A stretch of 64,000 bases of DNA, from NCBI GenBank assembly GCA_964036275.1, contig OZ038437.1, positions 3,786,501 through 3,850,500 of the forward strand, written 5' to 3'. This document shows, in pieces, positions 55,379 to 64,000 of this stretch. The DNA comes from Litoditis marina. Lineage: Eukaryota > Nematoda > Chromadorea > Rhabditida > Rhabditidae. Numbering within the stretch: the first letter of the stretch is position 1; each line of letters begins with the position of its first letter. Both the position numbers and the translations under genes were made by a program. The notes beneath the pieces are model-generated. The model searched no databases and was not told the origin of the DNA. It saw only the letters and a program-made list of their open reading frames with translations.

Positions 55379-57700
55379 TTGGTCTGTCTGAGGAAAAATG
55401 TACTCTTACAAGTGCAGGAACGAGAATTTTCGTACTTTTTGATTTGCAGTTCAGTTCCAAATCATAAAGAATCGGCTGCTACTGGGATTGAAGAACTTAA
55501 TGTTTGGTTGCATAGAAGCACATGCTTCACATTAAACACACGATGTGGAGAATTACTATACATTCATGTTATCGCGCTATATGCAAAGGAGAATGCTCGC
55601 GCTCTTTGCTCAGAACGTGGAGAACAAGTGTTGCGCTCTATGTTGCTTGAAACGCTCGCTCTGTATGTTAGGGAGAACTTCCACGCCCTATGTCGAGAAG
55701 TACTCGAGCGCTCTATGTTAAGAAGCGGAGATGAATTAAAGAAAGTTAGGAAAAATTGGGCAAAATGCTTCAGTCAGCCTAGAATCATCAAGAAAGGAGA
55801 AGGCGGCTTTAGCCGCCGGCGACCTTTTTTTCATAGGTGATCAAGAGTAGCGCTCAGCGCTGCACACAAGAATGATGTCGAGGTACCTGATGGGTCGAGA
55901 GGCGAAGAGCAGAGCAGGCACTCACTGTGCCGACACAAGACGAACTGAATTCAACCAATTTTCGGTATCATCCCAATATGCGTCAAAACAGGTCCACGTC
56001 GCTCAGTTTTGCAAGGAAAATCGGACTGATTTCTTGCACTTCCAGTTTTCCATCGTTTTCAGGTTGGTTTTCCATGGTAGACTCTTTGAAAGATGTGTTT
56101 CGTGAACGCGGCGAAACTGAAAGATGTGCAATCGAGCCGAGTTGTACATTCGCCTCTCCCTGGCCAAAACCAAGTTGCAAAAAAGCTGGTGTAGCCGTGA
56201 TTCAAGTTTTCTCGGGATCTATCGCGGATTCTGCGCGTTACTTAGCAAATTGTTTTTCAAGAATCGTACAGATTACATCGTCCAGCTGTCTTGTAAACTG
56301 TACATGAGATTACTGGTGAGAGCAGCCACGTGGTCGACTGACTAAAACGTTTTTACTGCAGAGTTTTGTCTTAGGTTGTGCTATATTTTCCCATCGAACA
56401 ATAGCTTCCGCTTCTTTTCCCGCAAACTTTTCCAGTGTAGAGAGTGTAGAACCACCCATAAATTAGTCACGACTAGTCTACCGACTTTGTTGTAGAACTT
56501 ATTTGTTATGATTGAAGATACACTTCACAAGTAATTTCAACCAGAAAAAGACAATTCTAGGCGAATTTGCTGCCGTGCGGTAGAATAACAATTAACAAAT
56601 GATAAGAGGAGTTTTCTGGTCAAAAATTGGTATTCCTGTTTTCCCACACGAATAAACGAGTGGACATTGCCTGTTAACTCAGGCCGGTTTTCCAAGCTTG
56701 TTTTCCGGAAATAATCAATTCATCATGAAAATTGGAGATAGTTCAATTTTGTCTATCGAAATACTGTTCGGACACCTGAGAAAGCGAAATACCGCTCTCT
56801 TGGTTTGCGCGCCCATTTCAAGTTTCATTTGTTTCGGGTTGTTTTTAACTGTATTGAGATCAGAGAGTACAAATAACTCGTATATTAGTTTGATCAGTTC
56901 ACGTGACATTCACATGACATGTTTCTCTCCGGTCTCCTTCAAGTAAAGACGCCAACATATCCAACGTTGACCTAGAACTTCGAGCACACTACTGCACTGG
57001 GGTATACGAGGGTGAAACAGACTCATAGATATCATAAAAAGAAGTGCCTGAGACCAAATTATACATGTTTCTCTTAATTCGATCCTATTTAGTTGATTAG
57101 CTTACAGTGCAGCTAGTCAGTTGTGTGGCGCCAACTACGTGATGTTAAGCTATCCTCAGGTACCTGGATCGTTTTTGTTAGCCCTTCCTTGTTCAATCTG
57201 CATTTCATTTGAAGGCCTGTTTCTTCACTGTGTTCTCTTCAATACTCCAATTCAAACGGCACATCTCACCGTTTAATCACGAACAAAGGTTCTCTAATGT
57301 GACCATATATGAGAAATTGGAAAACTTGTGCCTTAGCCAAAACATCTAAGGGGGAGGAGAAAACTAGTAGAAAAATGTCAAGACAGAGAGTGAATGTGGG
57401 AGAGTTGAAGACAGGGCGAAAAATGAGGAGCGAAACGTCAAACTTGGATTCTCGAAATTTTGGCTCTGTTTACTGCCAGAATAAACAGGAATGAACGAGT
57501 TTCCCTGACTCGAATAAACCGATCGGTTGACTTGTTTTGCACTCCTCGTTTCTCAGGTTTATCCCATACGTGCACAACTGCATCAATTTTATTTGGGGGG
57601 AGTGTTATTGAGAACAGAGGTGTCATCGAATGTTTGCAAGAATAAAACAATGAGAAATCCGAGTAGATTAAAGTAAATATAAGTCTCAGCTGGGCCACAA
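55379..57700. other. Open frames and hairpin, copy B counterparts
   Basis: Counterpart of 31901-34220 in copy A: the 153-codon repeat-bearing frame (55379-55840), the GGCGGCT hairpin (55802-55831), the overlapping plus and minus frames near 55927-56307, and the MITE fragment at 56845-56943. No gene is supported. Confidence 0.3.
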
Positions 57701-58341
57701 CATTATTTCATTTCTTTGAGATCTTAAATTGATCAGGCATAGTGTCATAGTTTGCCGGATGCTCTGTTTTACTAGTCAACAAAAACCCGAAATAAACATT
57801 CACTGATGAACGAATGCAGTTTGTTATAATCGAACGCAGTAAAACACTTCATACCAGTGGCGGTGCTAATAAGTACGTTTATTTGTTTCAAAGTTCATTG
57901 CGTTTTTTGCTGAGTTAGGCAAAACGAAACAAACGTGTGAATGAAACGAGAGAAAATAACAAGAACCCAGCGAGAATAACCCTTCTGAAAATTACGGCCA
58001 CTGGTTGAATGGGTGTTGTCGACGACATTTAAAACTCATGAGTTTTCCAGAGATTGGTACGCCGCCTGAGATTATCCAGCAACTCGTACGAAAAATATAC
58101 TGCAAATTACTACTGTAAAATTTCTATCTGAAACGCCGGGTTGGATATCTGACACAGGCCTGTTCTCACCAAAACTGCAAAAATAATGTGGCCGCAGTCG
58201 ATCGACGAGCCTTTCCTGTTAACTTTGATCGGACTTACGTTTGTTTTCACTTTTTTTTAGCAACTTTTTCCCCGTTCTCCCGTTTTCAAACAGGAAATGC
58301 GCATTTTGATTGCCGTTTCAGTTGGAGTTGAAAAGGGCAGT

Positions 58342-59260
58342 AATACACGTCAATTATGGGCAGTTTAAAAGCAGAGCGCTAGAAACTATCTTTCAATCTC
58401 CGTCCTTTTCATTGGTCAGCAGTGCCGGACTTCATCGAGGATCTGGGATGGTATGTTCAACGCAACACTGCTCATTTTGATGATGATATTTTTAGTCTTC
58501 CAGAGTTCGTATGCTAGAAGATCCCAGCACCATCCCTCCCATCCTGCGTCTCTCGCTATGCCTCACTATTTCTCGTCTCTTACATCCCGGCGGGATGTAA
58601 GAGCACAGAAGTAGCGTATGTTTGAGTAGACGCTGGATGAGGTGGAGCTGCCGGAATTTTCTATCATACGTAGGCAGGAATTATACCAAGACTAGAAATC
58701 AATAATAGATCATAACAGCCCGCTACAGTCTGAGTTTTCGCCAGTCAATAACCTGCAAGAGAACAAAAATGCATAATCCACACTCATTTTTCTCTGGATA
58801 TCTGCATTCACATCTCTGAGCTCACTTCTCATACACTATAAACTGCCTCTCATTTATAGCTGTGACTCTCTGAGTATCTAAAAACGTACTTTCACACTAC
58901 CCAATACCAGTTTATCGCGCGCTAGGATGTTGTGTACGATATAATCTTGTTTTGAATATGTTGTATTATTGTCTGTACTTTGATGATACAGAAGTCAGAT
59001 TATTAGGCATAGTCTTTCTCATTCTCACGGGGTTATCATACAGTTGAACTTTTCAATTATCTAACGCTCACTTTAACTTTGTCGGAAATACTCATTGTAG
59101 CTCTTTGTTATTAAAAAGCAGAATGAATTTCCTTGACGAAATGTGAGCAGTGTGAACGCATTGAAAGTTTTCATCTCTACTGTATGACTCTAACTATGAA
59201 TGAAAAGACGGTATCTACAAATCGTTGTTTGTATTCCTTAAATGTAACTTATGTTTATAG
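58342..59260. mobile_element. Intergenic with palindromic MITE at 58488-58680
   Basis: The MITE runs from GAGTTCGTATGCTAGAAGAT to TTTTCTATCATACGTAGGC and has CTTACATCCCG with its inverse at the centre, like 18220-18415. The rest (58690-59250) is unique A+T-rich sequence and is the probable promoter side of the next gene. Confidence 0.65.
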
Positions 59261-62200
59261 ATGATACCTCCATTGAACGTGTTACTGCTCTTCATGGCTA
59301 CTTCTGCGCTCGCTGGTGAGTTTAATTGTTATTAATGAAGGGAGGCGAAGCCTTTCAATGTTATTGATCCATCAATATTAATATTGTGGCTTTAAAGGAA
59401 TGTTAGTGTTGTTTGGAAGTTGATGTCAAGCGTTTGAAGCCATTTGAGTGAAAAATGAATTATTCTATCAATCGAGGCCACACGATAGCGTAGTGAAGTT
59501 GTAGGCTACATAACATTTCACTAGGAATTGTGTCATAGGGCATTTTTGTCAACTTTTGGTTTGGAGATGCCAGTTCTCACGTTGCGGTCAGTAAGATTTG
59601 CGCCAATATTTTGCGATTAGAAAATACAAAAACGAAAGACTATGTTATTCATTCAGATCGCAAACAGGCAAAGACCGCTGTTATAGTCTTTTCCATTCCT
59701 ACTGAGACTCCTACAGTAAGATTCCAAAACTTCCAAGCCGTTTTGCTTATTTACTTTTGGTCGGAGAAGTTGAGGATTTTAGTATCTCCTTTTCCTTCTC
59801 ACGTAGAGTAAATATACGAGAGCATTTTTCATGAATTACATTTTCAGCTCCACAACAGCGTTCGAAAAGTTTGTAAGGTTACTGTAGGAGTCTCAGTAGG
59901 AATGGTGTGAACTATAGCTAATTAGTAACTTTTGTAGGGTCTTGCCTTGACGTAAGAGTGCGAGACTATATTGTCTCGTCTAGTTTTATTCTCTCTCGAT
60001 TCTGTAGGTTGATATTTGCAAAAAAGTTCGAATGTTTCTGATCCGTATGGAATGGCGCTCGGAATTTCGTCATATATTTCGAATCATTCCCATTAAGACT
60101 TCGGCAACGTGCCAACAAAATTTCCAAACGGCTTTTCACTACGTTTATGTTTAAAAAATTGGGAACATTGACTTTTTACCCCCCCCCCCCCCACCTTTCT
60201 GAATTGGTATTGCGTTTGGGGACTTGTAGTTTGACCCCCCCCCCACCGGGGGGTGATAATTCAATTTATCACTCGCAATACAAAAGTTTGAGGGTGGGGG
60301 GTAAAAAGTAAACATTTCCGGTATTGAAGTTCAGCCCCCCACTCGTTGAAGTTTGACCCCCCACCATTGAAGTTCTACCCCCCGCCGACCCAGGTGGGGG
60401 GTAAATAGTAAATGTCGAAGTTGATTTTTGACCCCCCCCCCTCTCCTAGATTTTCAGGTTTTAGCTTGGGTGGGGGGTTGAAGTGCTACGGGGGGGGGGA
60501 CTCAACTAAAGTGGGGGGCGATACTTCAATTTTCCCAAAAAATGGAATTTATGAGCCGTAGTAAAGCATTGTTGCAGTACGTGCGTGAAAATTCTTTTCG
60601 TAAAACTTTTAATTTCCGCAAAATATAATCAATTGAAGTTTTATTGGCACGCTGCCAAAGTCTCAGTGAGAATGGCGAGAACTATATCACAATAAATGCT
60701 CAGATTTATTTTCTGTTTTTCAGTTATCCAAGAAACGGGCTTGCATCGCTTTTGTAAACATATGAGTTTGGATCAGCCGGGTGGTTTGAGCGCTACGGAC
60801 AGAATCAAGGTACTTATTTCGAATTTGGAGTAAAAATAAGTTCAATTGATTAGTTATTTCAATCAGAACTACAAGTAAAAACATTCACATTTAGAGTTTT
60901 AGAATCGAGCGTTCGAAGCTAGATAGAGAGTTTTACGAATAAATTGCACGCATAATTAATTAGTTTTCGATTAGGAAGACGTTCGAATATCTCAGTTTCT
61001 CGGTTGAAAATAACATTAGCGAAAACTCGTGGGTCAGCAATCTCGGAAATTAGAGTTGCAGCGGTTTTCATTAAAACTTCCGTAAATCTTTGCTAAGTAA
61101 CCATGTATTCTTCTACGAAATGACCATGTATACTTCTCTTTGCGAAATGACCATGTACTACTGTTCGTCCATTGCACACTCTTGAACCTGTTAAACACAG
61201 CAAAACTTAGAAATGTGCAATGACAATTTTGAAATGCTAATTCAATGTGAATTATTCAATTCACTCCTAGTATATGACGTTGTATTTTCAGGACAGCTAT
61301 TGTGAGCAGACGTTTCCGTTTGGAGTCGAAAGCGACGCGGAAGCAATGCAGATTTGCCGCTACTTTGCTCCTTTCAACGTCAAATCTGCTTCTTTCACCC
61401 AGTCTTCTGTGACTTGCCAATGGAGTGAGTATATATTTATAATATATAGTTTGTGCCACCTATTTATAACCCGCTACAGTAATACGCTTCAACTTTACTA
61501 CCAGAGCTCTGTATATGTTCTTGAATTTTCTCCGAATTCAGGTGATGTCTTCTGTACATTTACTACTACACACTCTGATATCATTCGGTGTATTAATGAT
61601 ATGTATTAATGGTTGTTACCAAAATAATGAACTATTCATCAGAAGAAACCTCCTGAATTTTTAACTGACTCTTTCTTGTAAGAGGACATCGATCGTTGAA
61701 ACAGTCACTCGAAACAAAATAACGTCACAAACACGTTCTATAGGGCGTGCCAAGTTCATGAAATGTCTCACGCCGAAATGTGAGCGAATTATTCGTAGCC
61801 AGATGATAACCACTACGAAAGGTGACCAGCTGCGGAAACGGAGAAATGTGTCCGTACACCGCGGAAATTGAAATACACAGTACCCTCCCGCTTTTACGTT
61901 GGTGAAGACTATATGTGATGTTGCATTACAGACACTATCACGACCTGTGTGGAAAGCACGGATATTCTCATCAAGGGAAGATGCTTCCATGTGGCCGGTT
62001 CGACGGACTATCAGCATGCCAACACTCGTTGCGATCGAGGCTCCAAGCTGCATCGTGTAAAGGATGCTGAGGAGGCTCGTTGGATTACCAGTACGTTTTA
62101 AATCAATGTTGCTTTCTCACCTTCAGTTGTTCATCCTGAAAGAAGCAATTTAGCCTCTGCCGATTCAGCCAATTCAACTTGGTCGATTCGGCCTATATGT

Positions 62201-63967
62201 TCGGAGGCTAGTGGGATGCCGCCTATTACTCTACTGAAACTACTGCCACGCGGTTATTAATCTATTTAGGAATACTCTATTTACTCTTTTCCAAGATGGT
62301 TCTAGGATAACTGTACTCCATATGGACTTACAAGTTTGTAGAATCAACTGACAACAGAACAGTGTATGGATAATTAGTTCATATATTACAAGTTATGAAC
62401 GGACAATAAGGAGGCCTCAAAAGGAGACCTCAGAAAGAGCAACAGTACACGAGTAGAACATAATGAGAAGTGAGCTCCGTAGTCTTCTTTCTGCCACGTT
62501 TCTTCCCAGTTGGTACGTAGACGATTACACGTGCACAGTCGTATGCAAATGTGATACAACTGCGCAATTAGCATATCATGTTCGTCAGAACACTATATCG
62601 TGCTTAGCGCTAATCGTTACTTTCTTAACACTTATTGTATATACTGATTTGAGTGGTATTTGACACCAATAAAGAAAAAGCTGGTCAATACTTCACATCT
62701 AACTCATCATTCCAGGGTCTGATCCTTGAGGAAAGGTTTCTAGGCGGCTAGAGCAAGCCGGGCCCTGAATAGTCGTGTTTGTAGTTTGATCCCGCCTCAG
62801 GATACCGTTGAAACTATTTTGAACATTGTGGCAGGTTTTTCCCACAACTAAGCAATTTCACTCATTAGTAATCGAGACAGAGGACTACGAGAGAAGTTCA
62901 GTGAAAGAGTAGTAGTGAGTTCGGTCAGTCTTCAAAAATTCTGCTGTGAAAGTTGGTCATGCGCTGACTATTATCTTTTCATTTTAGTTCTGGTCGATGA
63001 ATCGTCTCCGATTTTTGTGGAAAACAGCGTGACAACAACAAGCAAGGAAATGAGATACGATGGTGAGTCTACTCAACTTCTTATTTGGTATCCTACGCGA
63101 TTTCTCTCTTTCTCTATCTCTTTCTTTTCGCGTTTACTTTTTTCTGTAGTGTTTTACATATAGTTGTTCATATGTGTTGTCTGTACGTAAGAACCCCCCC
63201 ACATACCGTTTGCTTTTGCACAAACATCTGCCTATGTCTGGAGTTTTGGGTTGAGTTCTTGTTTTTTGTTCTTGTGTGTCACTCTCTAGAGTGTTTCTCT
63301 GCGGGTTATAGTGGGTGCCAAACCTAACAATTTATATTCACCGGAATCGAACCTGCGAGCCTGGGTTTCAAATCAAGACGTGAGCCACTGCGCTATTGAA
63401 GAACTTAACCAGCAAGCTTCGGAATCGAAAAGATACGTGCATACACAGCGAGAAGTGAGAAATACAGTACTACCGCCGTTGGCGACGTTGGCGACGAACA
63501 GATTTTTGAAAAGATTCTTGGGTTAGCTGCAGTTCATTATTTCATATTACAAATTGCGCCAACTATTTCTTTCCTCGTCTCATTTTCGCTTCATCATCTT
63601 AATCTTCTCAATATTTTTTCCAGATCAAGTGTACGACGGCCAACAATTCTTGCCAGCAGGAACCGAAAATTACCCCCGGGCTCTGCTCATGAGAATGAAT
63701 GATCTCTCTCGCGTCTCCGCTGGTCTGATTATAGGAGTGGACAAATCGGTAAACCTCAGGGTCCTCTGCTCGACGATTTCGAGAGAATATCAGAGTGAGT
63801 GCATCATGAAAGATGAGCCGCCTAGGTATCGAAGATATGACTACGTAGGAGTGAAAGATAAAATGACCCACTTTTGCTGAGATTGAGAAAATTCAAGTGT
63901 AATGTTTAACGGTAGATCTCATTTGTTGGTAAGTTTTCGTATTATTTCAGCCAACAAGGATGAGTAA
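59261..63967 (+). CDS. Secreted protein with C-type-lectin-like segment, 7 exons, 231 aa
   Basis: Exons: 59261-59315, 60724-60809, 61292-61424, 61932-62090, 62988-63062, 63624-63794, 63951-63967; all GT-AG and in phase, stop TAA at 63965-63967. Residues 1-18 (MIPPLNVLLLFMATSALA) are a signal peptide. A cysteine-bearing N-terminal part (FCKH, YCEQ, ICRY, TCQW) precedes GRCFHVAG at about residues 107-114 and RGSKLHRVKDAEEARWI at 127-143. That pair is the opening of a C-type lectin-like domain (C-F, then KL...I.(D/N)..EA.WI). The second half (ENYPRALLMRMND, LCSTI) is less typical and the WIG/WND calcium-site motifs are missing, so sugar binding is doubtful. Secreted CLEC proteins are a large, fast-evolving nematode family often linked to immunity. 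The ATG follows GTTTATAG directly, a possible spliced-leader site. Confidence 0.85.
59682..59916. mobile_element. 235-bp TATAGT-ended MITE in CLEC intron 1
   Basis: TATAGTCTTTTCCATTCCTA at the left and TCAGTAGGAATGGTGTGAAC then TATA at the right; same length and inner repeat (GAGACTCCTACAGTA) as 27242-27476. Confidence 0.8.
60085..60687. mobile_element. MITE carrying a nested G/C-rich element
   Basis: The outer element has CATTCCCATTAAGACTTCGG with GCAACGTGCC at one side and GGCACGCTGCC with AAAGTCTCAGTGAGAATG at the other, as inverted ends. Inside it lies the 376-bp element of the next entry. Whole structure sits in intron 1 of the lectin-like gene. Confidence 0.7.
60161..60536 (-). mobile_element. 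376-bp G/C-rich element, second copy (inverted)
   Basis: Reverse-oriented relative of 50513-50876 with the same block order. The left end is GGGAACATTGACTTTTTACC and the right end ATACTTCAATTTTCCC. Flanks AAAAAATT (60153-60160) and AAAAAATG (60537-60544) are an 8-bp target duplication with one mismatch. Confidence 0.85.
61180..61275. mobile_element. MITE fragment before CLEC exon 3
   Basis: TTGCACACTC, AACACAGCAAAACTTAGAAA and TCAATTCACTCCTAGTATAT match the family of 13222-13470, inverted. It ends close to the acceptor of exon 3. Confidence 0.6.
61770..61915 (-). mobile_element. Decayed SINE-like fragment, CLEC intron 3
   Basis: Contains GTGTCCGTACACCGCGGAAA, ACAGTACCCTCCCGC and ends GTTGGTGAAGACTATA. 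The B box is lost. Confidence 0.55.
63308..63500 (-). mobile_element. tRNA-derived SINE-like element, CLEC intron 5
   Basis: Starts TATAGTGGGTGCCAAACC and carries GGAATCGAACCTGCG and GAGCCACTGCGCTATTG (B and A boxes in reverse). The right end is rearranged: TTGGCGACG occurs twice and the TATA end is missing. Confidence 0.7.
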
Positions 63968-64000
63968 TGGGTAAAAGGAAATTACTCGGTTCATTTACTT

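Larger units (their letters stand above)
42883..58341 (+). repeat. Segmental duplication, copy B
   Basis: Direct repeat of copy A (19258-34843). It differs by a 364-bp inserted element at 50513-50876, a contracted TGTCAC run at 54044, an extra 18 bases or so at 57894-57913, a GA expansion at 48677 and scattered substitutions. The right break follows GGGCAGT at 58341. Confidence 0.9.

Noticed and set aside
61661..62053. 130-codon minus frame
   Set aside because: Antisense shadow of lectin-like exon 4 joined to a decayed SINE-like fragment.

Overview
This is nuclear DNA from a nematode, most likely a Caenorhabditis species other than a close copy of the C. elegans reference. The reasons are A+T-rich sequence, genes cut into small exons by introns that begin GTRNGT and end TTTTCAG or TTCCAG, TTTCAG acceptors directly before start codons (possible spliced-leader sites), AATAAA signals very close to stop codons, and many short inverted-repeat (MITE-like) elements. 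No bacterial genes, rRNA genes or intact tRNA genes were seen.

Left part (1-16.2 kb): two complete plus-strand genes. The first (1121-6598, 10 exons, 384 aa) is acidic and unrecognised; its sixth exon is preceded by a duplicated decoy splice acceptor. The second (8246-16111, 9 exons, 394 aa) is a membrane glycosyltransferase of the PGAP4/TMEM246 type. Its introns are full of MITEs and hold displaced fragments of its own exons.

Middle (16.2-58.4 kb): a direct segmental duplication. Copy A (about 19.26-34.84 kb) and copy B (about 42.88-58.34 kb) each carry, on the minus strand, a six-cysteine secreted or GPI-anchored protein gene (21191-23242 and 44118-46248) and a very small secreted-peptide gene (25048-25692 and 48150-48854). 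Each copy also carries coding-like remnants, a plus-strand terminal exon, a tRNA-like sequence and a shared set of MITEs. The two copies of both genes have started to diverge: the middle exons of the six-cysteine genes differ strongly, and the peptide gene in copy B has lost its stop codon and gained eight residues.

Between the copies (34.84-42.04 kb) lies an unusual composite element. Two inverted arms of 549 bp surround a 6.0-kb core. The core is two tandem units of about 3 kb, each starting with a 206-bp TG...CA repeat that looks like an LTR and each holding a degenerate array of CGAGAGCC motifs with a 31-32 bp period. No reverse transcriptase, integrase or transposase was recognised in it. 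An acidic exon (42067-42303, minus) abuts its right arm.

Right part (58.4-64 kb): a complete seven-exon plus-strand gene for a secreted protein with a C-type-lectin-like segment (59261-63967). One of its introns carries a MITE with a second G/C-rich element nested inside it. The related G/C-rich element in copy B has an empty counterpart in copy A, which shows its exact ends and an 8-bp target duplication.

All gene models were built by hand from reading frame, splice-site phase and paralogue comparison; none has transcript support here.
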